Below are positions 26,485 to 34,986 of a stretch of 64,000 bases of DNA, one piece after another. This stretch comes from Piscinibacter gummiphilus (GTDB lineage: Bacteria > Pseudomonadota > Gammaproteobacteria > Burkholderiales > Burkholderiaceae_C). The stretch is taken from positions 3,348,001 to 3,412,000 of the forward strand of contig NZ_CP015118.1 of the NCBI RefSeq assembly GCF_002116905.1. Direction: 5' to 3'. Position 1 is the first letter of the stretch; every line of letters begins with the position of its first letter. The position numbers were made by a program, and so were the translations under genes. The notes under the pieces are model-generated. The model searched no databases and was not told the origin of the DNA. It worked only from the letters and a program-made list of their open reading frames with translations.

Positions 26485-26557
26485 GTGTGCCAATCCGGGC
26501 CGGTTGTCCATGGTGCTTTGCCGGAGGACGGCACAGCGGTTGTTCCGTCCTGGAACA
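26485..26557. promoter_or_regulatory. Putative regulator sites upstream of pedF
   Basis: GTGTGCCA is at 26485-26492, about 75 bp upstream of the sigma-54 promoter, matching the core found at the other promoters. A separate perfect inverted repeat, TGTTCC-N5-GGAACA, is at 26541-26557 just before the -24 element and could bind another regulator or the same one. The region also precedes the divergent acoR gene. Confidence 0.5.
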
Positions 26558-26565
26558 CTTTGCCG

Positions 26566-26580
26566 TGGCATGCGCTTTGC
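26566..26580 (+). promoter_or_regulatory. Sigma-54 (-24/-12) promoter of pedF-pqqU
   Basis: The plus strand reads TGGCATGCGCTTTGC with GG-N10-GC spacing, 51 bases upstream of the ATG at 26632. Confidence 0.85.
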
Positions 26581-26631
26581 GCAACCGGGAGGCGGCCCCG
26601 CCGCGCTTTTCATCGCACCCGGAGACCTCCC

Positions 26632-27144
26632 ATGAAGCCGTTCCCCTACGCCGCGCCCTACCCTTCGCATCGCCGCACGCGTGTGCGCACCACTGCCTGC
26701 GTGATCGCCTGCACGGTGGCCCTCTTCGCCGCGTTCGGCGCCTTCGCCCACGGGGACACCGTGCCGCAGGCGGTGGACACTTCGTCGCTCCCGCGCCTCG
26801 GCGACGCGTGGCGCGCGGAGAACCCGTACCGCACGAACGACGCCGCAGTGAAGGTGGGCTCGTCGGCCTACAACCAGAACTGCGCGCGCTGCCACGGGCT
26901 CGAGGCGGTGTCGGGTGGCATCGCGCCCGACCTGCGCAAGCTTGACAACGACTGCGCCACGGCCCAGGCAAACACCCGCGCCACCTGTGTCAAGGAGAAT
27001 GACGAATACTTCCTGACCACGGTGCGGCATGGCCGGAGCCGCAACGGTGCGGTGTACATGCCGCCGTTCGAAGGCACGTTCGATCAGGAGGCCATCTGGG
27101 CGATCAAGGCCTACCTCGAGACGCGCCGCGAAAAGCCGTTCTGA
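26632..27144 (+). CDS. pedF: Cytochrome c-550 PedF
   Basis: The 170-residue protein has a long positively charged N-terminus, a signal helix (ACVIACTVALFAAFGAFAHG) and one heme c motif CARCH (C84, C87, H88), with GAVYMPPFEG as probable axial methionine region. The combination and NCARCHGL ... PDLRKLDNDC match the PedF family, which occurs with PQQ alcohol dehydrogenases. The sigma-54 promoter at 26566 and start at 26632 fix the beginning; the frame is open upstream. It is followed by the TonB receptor 16 bases later. Confidence 0.88.
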   Translation: MKPFPYAAPYPSHRRTRVRTTACVIACTVALFAAFGAFAHGDTVPQAVDTSSLPRLGDAWRAENPYRTNDAAVKVGSSAYNQNCARCHGLEAVSGGIAPDLRKLDNDCATAQANTRATCVKENDEYFLTTVRHGRSRNGAVYMPPFEGTFDQEAIWAIKAYLETRREKPF

Positions 27145-27160
27145 ACGAGGAGATGACGAC

Positions 27161-29269
27161 ATGACCCGCTTCCCTGCCCCGCGGCGCTGGCCGCTGTGGG
27201 CGCTCGGCGCGCCCGCCGCCGCACTCGCCCAGGCCGAGGTGCCGCCCGACCCCGTCCGCCTGCCCCCCGTGGTCGTCACCGCCACACGCACCGATGCCGC
27301 CGGCTTCGACGTGCCGGCCTCGATCGACCGTGTCGACGGCACCGACGTGCGCGCCGGCCGGGCCCGCATCAACATCTCCGAGAGCCTCGGCGCCGTGCCG
27401 GGCCTGCAGGCACGCGACCGCCAGAACTACGCGCAGGACGTGCAGCTCTCGATGCGCGGCTTCGGCGCGCGCTCCACGTTCGGCATCCGCGGCGTGCGCC
27501 TGTACGTCGACGAGATCCCCGCCACGCTGCCCGATGGCCAGGGCCAGATCACCCATGCGGAGCTGGGCACCGTGGGCCGCATCGAGGTGCTGCGCGGGCC
27601 CTTCTCGGCGCTGTACGGCAACTCCGCCGGCGGGGTCGTGCAGGTGTTCACCGAAGACCCCGAAGGCCCGCCCCGCCTCGAGTTCGGCGCCTCGGGCGGC
27701 AGCGACGACACGTACCGCCTCGGCACGAACGCCATCGGGGTCGTCGACGGCCTCGGCTACGTCGTGGGCGCCAGCCGCTTCGTGACCGGCGGCTACCGCG
27801 ACCACAGCGAGGCCGACCGGCGCCTCGGCAACGCGAAGCTGACGCTGAAGCCCGACGAGCAGTCGCGCCTCACCTTCGTGGCCAACAGCGTGGCGCTGCC
27901 GCTCGCGCAGGATCCGCTGGGCCTGACCCGCGCGCAGTTCGAGGCCAACCCGCGCGGGGTTGCGCCGCAGGCGCTGGCCTTCGACACGCGCAAGACGGTC
28001 GAGCAGACGCAGGGCGGCGTCGTGTACGAGCGGCGCGTCGCACCGGAGCACATGGTCCGCCTGCTCGCCTACACCGGCCACCGCGGCACCGAGCAGTACC
28101 AGGCGATCCCGGTCGCCCCGCAGGCCAACCCGCTGCACCCCGGCGGCGTGATCTCGCTCAGCCGCGACTACAGCGGCACCGACGTGCGCTGGACCTGGAA
28201 GACCCGCCTCGCCGACCAGCCGTTCGACCTGGTGGCCGGCCTCGCGTACGACACGCTGTCGGAGCACCGCCAGGGCTTCCAGAACTTCGTGGGCACGACC
28301 CTCGGCGTCAAAGGCTCGCTGCGACGCGACGAGGAGAACCATGCCTCGAACACCGACCCCTACGTGCAGGCCTCGTGGCAGCTCGGGCCGCAGTGGACGC
28401 TGAACGCTGGCGTGCGGCACAGCCGCGTGCGCATCCGCTCGGCCGACCAGTACGTGGTGGGCTCGAACCCGGACGACAGCGGCAGCACCGACTACGAGGC
28501 CACACTGCCGGTCGTGGGCGTGCTGTACGCCGTGGACGACCGCGTGCACCTGTACGCCACCGCCGGCCGCGGCTTCGAGACCCCCACGCTCAACGAACTG
28601 TCGTACCGCCCCGACGGCCAGACCGGCCTGAACCTCGCGCTGAAGCCCGCCACGAGCAACAGCCTCGAGGCCGGCGTGAAGGTGCAGACGGGCGACTGGG
28701 GCGACCTCAACGCCGCGGTGTTCCAGACGCGCACCGACGACGAGATCGCGACGCGGTCCAACGTGGGCGGCCGCTCGACGTTCCAGAACGTGGGCCGCAC
28801 GCGGCGCACGGGCGTGGAACTGGGCTGGTCCGGCGAATGGCAGCGGCACCTGCGCGCCCAGGCCGCGGCCACCTGGCTCGACGCGACCTACCGCGACAGC
28901 TTCACCACCACCGTGAACGTGCCCGCGGGCAACCGCATCCCCGGCATCGCCCGGGGCTCGCTGTACGCGGGCGTGGCCTGGCTGCCTCCCACCGGGTGGC
29001 GCGGTGGCGTGGAAGCGCGTTACCTGAGCAGCGTGATGGTGGACGACGCGAACACGGACGCGGCCCCGTCGTACGCGATCGCGTCGGCACACGTGGGCTA
29101 CGTGCTCGCGGTGGGCGCCTGGGAGCTGGGTGGAACCGTGCGCGCCGACAACCTGTTCGACAAGCGCTACATCGGCTCGGTGATCGTCAACGAGGGCAAC
29201 GGGCGGTTCTTCGAACCGGCGCCGGGAAGGACGTGGCTGGCGAGCGTGACGGCGAGCGTGAAGTTCTGA
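27161..29269 (+). CDS. pqqU: TonB-dependent outer-membrane receptor of the YncD/PqqU type (PQQ uptake)
   Basis: The 702-residue receptor has a signal peptide, a plug domain (ISESLGAVPGLQARDRQNYA ... RGFGARSTFGIRG ... PATLPDGQGQ) and a barrel with GRGFETPTLNELSYRPDGQ and DNLFDKRYIGSVIVNEGN near the end. These segments closely match what I remember of E. coli YncD, renamed PqqU because it imports pyrroloquinoline quinone. It shares the sigma-54 transcript with pedF and stands beside the PQQ alcohol dehydrogenase, which fits. No STN signalling domain. The assignment rests on remembered similarity, not on an alignment. Confidence 0.75.
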   Translation: MTRFPAPRRWPLWALGAPAAALAQAEVPPDPVRLPPVVVTATRTDAAGFDVPASIDRVDGTDVRAGRARINISESLGAVPGLQARDRQNYAQDVQLSMRGFGARSTFGIRGVRLYVDEIPATLPDGQGQITHAELGTVGRIEVLRGPFSALYGNSAGGVVQVFTEDPEGPPRLEFGASGGSDDTYRLGTNAIGVVDGLGYVVGASRFVTGGYRDHSEADRRLGNAKLTLKPDEQSRLTFVANSVALPLAQDPLGLTRAQFEANPRGVAPQALAFDTRKTVEQTQGGVVYERRVAPEHMVRLLAYTGHRGTEQYQAIPVAPQANPLHPGGVISLSRDYSGTDVRWTWKTRLADQPFDLVAGLAYDTLSEHRQGFQNFVGTTLGVKGSLRRDEENHASNTDPYVQASWQLGPQWTLNAGVRHSRVRIRSADQYVVGSNPDDSGSTDYEATLPVVGVLYAVDDRVHLYATAGRGFETPTLNELSYRPDGQTGLNLALKPATSNSLEAGVKVQTGDWGDLNAAVFQTRTDDEIATRSNVGGRSTFQNVGRTRRTGVELGWSGEWQRHLRAQAAATWLDATYRDSFTTTVNVPAGNRIPGIARGSLYAGVAWLPPTGWRGGVEARYLSSVMVDDANTDAAPSYAIASAHVGYVLAVGAWELGGTVRADNLFDKRYIGSVIVNEGNGRFFEPAPGRTWLASVTASVKF

Positions 29270-29283
29270 AGCCGCCGAAGCGG

Positions 29284-29359
29284 TCATCCCGGCGAACGCC
29301 GGGATCCACCGCAGTCGAAGCGCCAGGCGGGCCGGTGGGCCCCGGCGTTCGCCGGGGTG
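29284..29359. repeat. REP-like paired palindromes between convergent genes
   Basis: Two stem-loops, ATCCCGGC-GAAC-GCCGGGAT at 29286-29305 and CCCCGGC-GTTC-GCCGGGG at 29340-29357, are inversely related and spaced about 34 bases apart. This is the usual form of a bacterial REP/BIME-type element and may also act as a bidirectional terminator for pqqU and the MHS transporter gene. Confidence 0.65.
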
Positions 29360-29372
29360 ACCCGCAGGGGCA

Positions 29373-30698
29373 TCAGTCCTGGCCGAGCGCCCGGTTGATG
29401 CTCAGCGCCGCCAGCGTGCACCCGGCACCCGACAGCAGGTAGACGCTGACGTAGCCGAGGCCGAAGTGGGCCGACAGGCCCAGCGCGACCAGCGGAGCGA
29501 ACGCCGCGCCGATGAGCCAGGCGAGGTCCGCCGTCAGGGCCGCGCCGGAGTAGCGGTAGCGGCCGATGAAGTTGTCGGTCACCGCGCCCGAGGCCTGGCC
29601 GTACGACAGGCCCAGCAGGATGAAGCCGATCAGGATGAAGACGTCCTGGCCGAGCGTGCCGCCGTCGAGCAGCGTGGGGGCGAAGCCGCTGAACACGGCG
29701 ATCATCACGGCCAGTGCGCCCAGCGTGCTGCGGCGGCCCACGCGGTCGGCGATCTTGCCGGAGGCCACGATGCCGGCGGCGGCCAGGAAGCCGCCCAGGA
29801 TCTGGATCAGCAGGAACTGCGTGATGGACTGGTGCGTGAACAGCTGGATCCACGACAGCGGGAACACCGTGACGATGTGGAACAGCGCATAGCTCGCGAG
29901 CGGGGCGAAGGCGCCGATCACGAGGTTGCGGCCCTGGGTGCGCACGAGGTCCGTGGTGTCGACGGCGTCGAGTTCACGGGCTTCCAGCAGCTGCTCGTAC
30001 TCGTGGGTGACCACGAGGCGCAGGCGGGCGAACAGGGCCACCACGTTGATGGCGAAGGCCACGAAGAAGGCGTAGCGCCAGCCCCAGGCCAGGAATTCGT
30101 TGAGGTTCAGGCTGGCGTACAGGAACGCGAACAGGGCCGTGGCGACGATGAAGCCCACGGGCGCGCCCAGCTGGCCCAGCATGGCGTACCAGCCGCGCTT
30201 TTCCTTCGGGGCGTTCATGGCCAGCAGCGACGGCAGGCCGTCCCACGAGCCGCCGAGCGCGAGGCCCTGGCCGATGCGCAGCACCGACAGCAGGATGATG
30301 GAGGTGGCGCCGGCCGTGCCGTAGCCCGGCAGGAAGGCGATGCCCACGGTGCACGTGCCCAGCAGGAACAGGGCCATGGTCAGCTTCGTGGCGCGGCCCC
30401 ACCGCTGCTGCACGGCCATCGAAATGGCCGTACCGATGGGACGGGCGATGAACGCGAAGGAAAACACCACGAAGGCGTACAGTGTGCCCTCCAGCGGCGA
30501 CGCGAACGGGAAGAACAGCGCCGGGAACACCAGGCACGACGCGATCCCGTACACGAAGAAGTCGAAGTACTCGGAGGCCCGACCGATGACGACACCCACA
30601 GCGATCTCGCCAGGGGCCACCGAATGGTCAGCCGTGATGACCCGCGCGTCCCGTTCGAGGGTGCCGGAGTTGGGTTCGGAGTGTGTGATGCTGGACAT
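29373..30698 (-). CDS. MFS transporter, MHS (metabolite:proton symporter) type
   Basis: This 441-residue protein has 12 predicted helices. The N-terminal VVIGRASEYFDFFVYGIASCLVFPALFFP and ARPIGTAISMAVQQRWGRATKL are typical of the MHS branch, which imports organic acids and betaine-like solutes with protons. The ATG at 30698 is chosen for normal N-terminal length. It is divergent from cyoA and convergent with pqqU. The substrate cannot be inferred. Confidence 0.8.
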   Translation of the reverse strand: MSSITHSEPNSGTLERDARVITADHSVAPGEIAVGVVIGRASEYFDFFVYGIASCLVFPALFFPFASPLEGTLYAFVVFSFAFIARPIGTAISMAVQQRWGRATKLTMALFLLGTCTVGIAFLPGYGTAGATSIILLSVLRIGQGLALGGSWDGLPSLLAMNAPKEKRGWYAMLGQLGAPVGFIVATALFAFLYASLNLNEFLAWGWRYAFFVAFAINVVALFARLRLVVTHEYEQLLEARELDAVDTTDLVRTQGRNLVIGAFAPLASYALFHIVTVFPLSWIQLFTHQSITQFLLIQILGGFLAAAGIVASGKIADRVGRRSTLGALAVMIAVFSGFAPTLLDGGTLGQDVFILIGFILLGLSYGQASGAVTDNFIGRYRYSGAALTADLAWLIGAAFAPLVALGLSAHFGLGYVSVYLLSGAGCTLAALSINRALGQD

Positions 30699-30787
30699 CG
30701 TGCGGGATTCGGACTCAAGGGTCTTGCAAGGTTGCGCAGAATCGCACCGGAATGGAATTTGCGCCATAGGACAAAACGTCCAATCGC

Positions 30788-30807
30788 AATTCCGGACCTC
30801 CGGAATT
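30788..30807. promoter_or_regulatory. Inverted repeat in the cyoA/transporter divergent region
   Basis: A perfect palindrome AATTCCGG-ACCT-CCGGAATT lies 69 bases upstream of cyoA and 90 bases upstream of the MHS transporter start. It is AT-richer than its surroundings and could be an operator for either gene. The cognate regulator is unknown. Confidence 0.4.
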
Positions 30808-30876
30808 ACATTGTGCGCCTACCTTGCACGCCGTGTCGCCTCCCTGTGGGGCACGCGCCTTTTCCTCGCTCCAGGC

Positions 30877-31938
30877 ATGCCAAACCTCACGTCCTTCCGC
30901 GCGCCCCTCCGCGGGTTCGCCGCCCTTGCGCTCGCTGCCCTGCTGTCCGGCTGCAACATGGTGGTGCTGAACCCGTCCGGCGACATCGCGGCCCAGCAGG
31001 GCCGGCTGGTCGTGATCTCCACGCTGCTGATGCTGCTGATCATCGTCCCGGTGATCGCGCTGACCTTGTTCTTCGCGTGGAAATACCGTGAATCCAACAA
31101 GGAGGCCGTCTACAAGCCCGACTGGGACCACTCCACCCAGCTGGAGCTGGTGATCTGGGCGGCCCCGCTGCTGATCATCATCGCCCTGGGCGCCCTGACC
31201 TGGATCAGCACCCACACGCTCGACCCGTTCCGCCCGCTGGCCCGCATCGACGCCGAGCGCCCGATGCCCGAGGAAGCCAAGCCGCTGGTCGTCGAGGTGG
31301 TCGCCCTCGATTGGAAGTGGCTGTTCATCTACCCCGAGCAAGGCATCGCCACGGTGAACGAGCTGGCCGCCCCGGTGGACGTGCCCATCCAGTTCCGCAT
31401 CACCGCGTCGAGCGTGATGAACGCCTTCTACGTTCCCGCGCTGGCCGGCATGATCTACGCGATGCCCAGCATGGAGACCAAGCTCCACGCCGTGATCAAC
31501 GAAGAGGGTGTCTACGACGGCATCTCGGCGAACTACAGCGGCGCCGGCTTCTCCGGCATGCGCTTCAAGTTCCACGGCATGAACGTGGCCGATTTCGAAG
31601 CCTGGGTCAAGAAGAACCAGGCCGAAGGCCAGAAGCTCGACCGCGAGACCTACGTCAAGCTCGAGCGCCCGAGCGAACGCGAGCCCGTGCGCCGCTACGC
31701 CTCGGTCGACCCCGCGCTGTACGACGCCATCGTGAACCGCTGCGTCGAACCCGGCCGCATGTGCATGAAGCACATGATGGCGATCGACGCCGCGGGTGGC
31801 GCCGGTCGCGCCGGGCTCTCGTCGTACGCACTGACCACCGTGCCGAAGGGTGAGTCCGGCCTGCCCGCCACCACCCTGGCCACCGACATCTGCACGCCGG
31901 CGAACCCGGTCGGCACGCCGGTCGCCATCGCCCAGTAA
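30877..31938 (+). CDS. cyoA: Cytochrome bo3 quinol oxidase subunit II
   Basis: The 353-residue lipoprotein has a lipobox (LLSGC at the end of the signal peptide), two membrane helices, the LDWKWLFIYPEQGIATVNEL segment and VMNAFYVPALAGMIYAMPSM. It lacks the two-cysteine CuA site, so it uses quinol, not cytochrome c. The ATG at 30877 gives the proper lipoprotein signal; the frame is open further upstream. First gene of the cyo-surf1-regBA array. Confidence 0.95.
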   Translation: MPNLTSFRAPLRGFAALALAALLSGCNMVVLNPSGDIAAQQGRLVVISTLLMLLIIVPVIALTLFFAWKYRESNKEAVYKPDWDHSTQLELVIWAAPLLIIIALGALTWISTHTLDPFRPLARIDAERPMPEEAKPLVVEVVALDWKWLFIYPEQGIATVNELAAPVDVPIQFRITASSVMNAFYVPALAGMIYAMPSMETKLHAVINEEGVYDGISANYSGAGFSGMRFKFHGMNVADFEAWVKKNQAEGQKLDRETYVKLERPSEREPVRRYASVDPALYDAIVNRCVEPGRMCMKHMMAIDAAGGAGRAGLSSYALTTVPKGESGLPATTLATDICTPANPVGTPVAIAQ

Positions 31939-31980
31939 GAAGCCTTTCGTTCCCCTGCCTTTAGGTATCCGAGACACACG

Positions 31981-33981
31981 ATGCCCGACAACCTGACCCA
32001 GCTCATCTTCGGTCGCCTCTCGTGGGAGGCGATTCCGCTGCATGAGCCCATCCTGATCGCCACCTTCGCCGGTGTCGTGCTCGGCGGCATCGGCCTGCTC
32101 GGGCTGATCACCTACTTCAAGCTGTGGGGCACGCTGTGGCGCGACTGGTTCACCAGCATCGACCACAAGAAGATCGGCATCATGTACATGGTGCTCGGCA
32201 TCGTGATGCTGCTGCGCGGCTTCGCCGACGCGCTGATGATGCGCCTGCAGCAGGCCATCGCCTTCGGTGATGCCGTGGGCTACCTCCCGCCCCACCACTA
32301 CGACCAGGTCTTCACCGCCCACGGCGTGATCATGATCTTCTTCGTGGCGATGCCGCTGGTCACGGGCCTGATGAACTACATCGTGCCGCTGCAGATCGGC
32401 GCGCGCGACGTGGCCTTCCCGTTCCTGAACAACTTCAGCTTCTGGATGACCACCTGCGGCGCCGTCCTCGTGATGATGTCGCTGTTCGTCGGCGAATTCG
32501 CGAAGACCGGCTGGCTGGCGTACCCGCCGCTCTCGGGCATCGACTACAGCCCCGACGTGGGGGTCGACTACTACATCTGGTCATTGCAGATCGCGGGCGT
32601 AGGCACATTGCTATCGGGCGTGAACCTGCTCGTCACGATCGTGAAGATGCGCGCCCCCGGCATGACGCTGATGAAGATGCCCGTCTTCACGTGGACCTCG
32701 CTGTGCACCAACGTGCTGATCGTCGCCGCCTTCCCGGTGCTGACCGCCGTGCTGGCCCTGCTGTCGCTGGACCGCTACGTCGGCACGAACTTCTTCACGA
32801 ACGAACTGGGCGGCAATCCCATGATGTACGTGAACCTGATCTGGATCTGGGGCCACCCCGAGGTCTACATCCTGGTGCTGCCGGTGTTCGGCATCTTCTC
32901 GGAAGTGGTGTCCACGTTCTCGCGCAAGCGCCTGTTCGGCTACGCGTCGATGGTGTACGCCACGGTCGTGATCACCATCCTCTCGTACCTCGTGTGGCTG
33001 CACCACTTCTTCACGATGGGCTCGGGTGCCAGCGTGAACTCGTTCTTCGGCATCACCACGATGATCATCTCGATCCCCACGGGGGCCAAGATATTCAACT
33101 GGCTGTTCACGATGTACCACGGCCGCATCAAGTTCGAGGTACCCATGCTGTGGACCGTCGGCTTCATGGTCACGTTCGTGATCGGCGGCATGACGGGCGT
33201 GCTGCTGGCGGTGCCGCCGGCCGACTTCGTGCTGCACAACAGCCTCTTCCTGATCGCCCACTTCCACAACGTGATCATCGGCGGCGTGGTGTTCGGCCTG
33301 TTCGCCGGCATCAACTACTGGTTCCCGAAGGCCTTCGGCTTCAAGCTCGACGCGTTCTGGGGCAAGTGCTCGTTCTGGTTCTGGCTGGTCGGCTTCTGGG
33401 TCGCCTTCACGCCGCTGTACGTGCTGGGCCTGATGGGGGTCACGCGCCGCGTGAGCCACTTCGAGGACCCGTCCCTGCAGATCTGGTTCGTGATCGCCGC
33501 CTTCGGCGCCTTCCTGATCCTGCTGGGCATCGCCTCGTTCATCATCCAGCTGTACGTGAGCTTCCGGAACCGCGAAGCGCTGCGCGACGTCACGGGCGAC
33601 CCGTGGGACGGCCGCACGCTCGAATGGTCCACCGCCTCGCCGCCGCCGGCCTACAACTTCGCGTTCACGCCTCGCATCCATGACAACGATGCCTGGTCCG
33701 ACATGAAGAAGCGCGGCTACGAGCGTCCGCTCAAGGGCTTCATCGACATCCACATGCCCAAGAACACGGCTGCCGGCCTCGTGCTGTCCGCCCTCAGCGG
33801 CGTGTTCGGCTTCGCGATGATCTGGCACATGTGGCTGCTGGCCGGCGTGGCGTTCGCCGCCATCGTGGTCGCCGCGATCGTGCACACGTTCAACTACAAG
33901 CGCGACTACCACATCCACGCCGACGAAGTCATCCGCACGGAAGACGCCCGCACCCGCCAGCTCGCTGCCGCCCATGTCTGA
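31981..33981 (+). CDS. cyoB: Cytochrome bo3 quinol oxidase subunit I
   Basis: The 666-residue catalytic subunit has the SIDHKKIG loop, FTAHGVIMIFFV with the heme ligand, WGHPEVYILVLPVFG and VWLHHFFTMG with the CuB histidines, and the LIAHFHNVIIGG segment. The A1-type glutamate is present (HPEVY). The long C-terminus is typical of CyoB. The stop lies inside the cyoC start region (8-base overlap). Confidence 0.97.
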   Translation: MPDNLTQLIFGRLSWEAIPLHEPILIATFAGVVLGGIGLLGLITYFKLWGTLWRDWFTSIDHKKIGIMYMVLGIVMLLRGFADALMMRLQQAIAFGDAVGYLPPHHYDQVFTAHGVIMIFFVAMPLVTGLMNYIVPLQIGARDVAFPFLNNFSFWMTTCGAVLVMMSLFVGEFAKTGWLAYPPLSGIDYSPDVGVDYYIWSLQIAGVGTLLSGVNLLVTIVKMRAPGMTLMKMPVFTWTSLCTNVLIVAAFPVLTAVLALLSLDRYVGTNFFTNELGGNPMMYVNLIWIWGHPEVYILVLPVFGIFSEVVSTFSRKRLFGYASMVYATVVITILSYLVWLHHFFTMGSGASVNSFFGITTMIISIPTGAKIFNWLFTMYHGRIKFEVPMLWTVGFMVTFVIGGMTGVLLAVPPADFVLHNSLFLIAHFHNVIIGGVVFGLFAGINYWFPKAFGFKLDAFWGKCSFWFWLVGFWVAFTPLYVLGLMGVTRRVSHFEDPSLQIWFVIAAFGAFLILLGIASFIIQLYVSFRNREALRDVTGDPWDGRTLEWSTASPPPAYNFAFTPRIHDNDAWSDMKKRGYERPLKGFIDIHMPKNTAAGLVLSALSGVFGFAMIWHMWLLAGVAFAAIVVAAIVHTFNYKRDYHIHADEVIRTEDARTRQLAAAHV

Positions 33982-34606
33982 CATCACCGCCACCCACCCG
34001 GGCGCGCCTGGCGCCCCGGTCCAGTTCTACGAGACCACGGAGCACCATCCGGAGAACGGCACCCTGCTGGGGTTCTGGATCTACCTGATGAGCGACTGCC
34101 TCATCTTCGCGTGCCTGTTCGCGGTGTACGGCGTGCTGGGCCGCAACTACGCGGCCGGCCCCTCGGGCGCCGACCTGTTCGACCTGAACCTCGTCGCACT
34201 CAACACCGCGATGCTGCTGCTGTCGTCCATCACGTACGGCTTCGCGATGATCGAGATGAACCGCAACCGCACGAAGGCCGTGCTGGTGTGGCTCGCCATC
34301 ACCGGCCTCTTCGGCCTGGCGTTCCTCGGCATCGAGATGTACGAGTTCGCGCACCTGATCCACGAAGGCGCCACGCCGCAGCGCAGCGCGTTCCTGTCGT
34401 CGTTCTTCGCCCTCGTGGGCACCCACGGCCTGCACGTCACGTTCGGTGCCATCTGGCTCGTCGTGCTGATGGTCCAGGTGGGCAAGCACGGCCTGATCCG
34501 CGAGAACAAGCGCCGCCTGCTGTGCCTGTCGATGTTCTGGCACTTCCTCGATGTCGTGTGGATCGGCGTCTTCACCTTTGTGTACCTGATGGGAGTCCTG
34601 CCATGA
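33974..34606 (+). CDS. cyoC: Cytochrome bo3 quinol oxidase subunit III
   Basis: The 210-residue protein has five membrane helices, the LGFWIYLMSDCLIFACLFA first helix, a GTHGLHVTFG motif and the final MFWHFLDVVWIGVFTFVYL helix, all standard for CyoC. It overlaps cyoB by 8 bases and cyoD by 4 (ATGA). Confidence 0.95.
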   Translation: MSDITATHPGAPGAPVQFYETTEHHPENGTLLGFWIYLMSDCLIFACLFAVYGVLGRNYAAGPSGADLFDLNLVALNTAMLLLSSITYGFAMIEMNRNRTKAVLVWLAITGLFGLAFLGIEMYEFAHLIHEGATPQRSAFLSSFFALVGTHGLHVTFGAIWLVVLMVQVGKHGLIRENKRRLLCLSMFWHFLDVVWIGVFTFVYLMGVLP

Positions 34607-34986
34607 GCCAACACCACGGCGACCACCACGATGGCCTCCACCCGGACGAGGTGGGCCACGGCACGCTGCCCGACTACGTCAAGGGCTTCGTCCTCTCCGT
34701 CATCCTGACCGCCATCCCCTTCTGGCTCGTGATGGGCAAGGTGATCGCGAGCCCGGCCACCACGGCCCTCGTGATCCTCGGCTTCGCGGCCGTGCAGATC
34801 GTCGTGCACATGGTGTACTTCCTGCACATGAACGCGAAGTCCGAAGGCGGCTGGAACATGCTGGCCCTGATCTTCACGATCGTGCTGGTGGTCATCACGC
34901 TGGCCGGTTCGCTGTGGGTCATGTTCCACATGAACCACAACATGATGCCGCACATGACGCCGCACGAGATGCGCGTCGCGCCTTGA
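34603..34986 (+). CDS. cyoD: Cytochrome bo3 quinol oxidase subunit IV
   Basis: The 127-residue protein has three membrane helices, with IPFWLVMGKV and VQIVVHMVYFLHM typical of CyoD, and a histidine/methionine-rich C-terminal tail (HMNHNMMPHMTPHEM). The ATG overlaps the cyoC stop, and its stop overlaps the TTG start of the SURF1 gene. Confidence 0.93.
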   Translation: MSQHHGDHHDGLHPDEVGHGTLPDYVKGFVLSVILTAIPFWLVMGKVIASPATTALVILGFAAVQIVVHMVYFLHMNAKSEGGWNMLALIFTIVLVVITLAGSLWVMFHMNHNMMPHMTPHEMRVAP

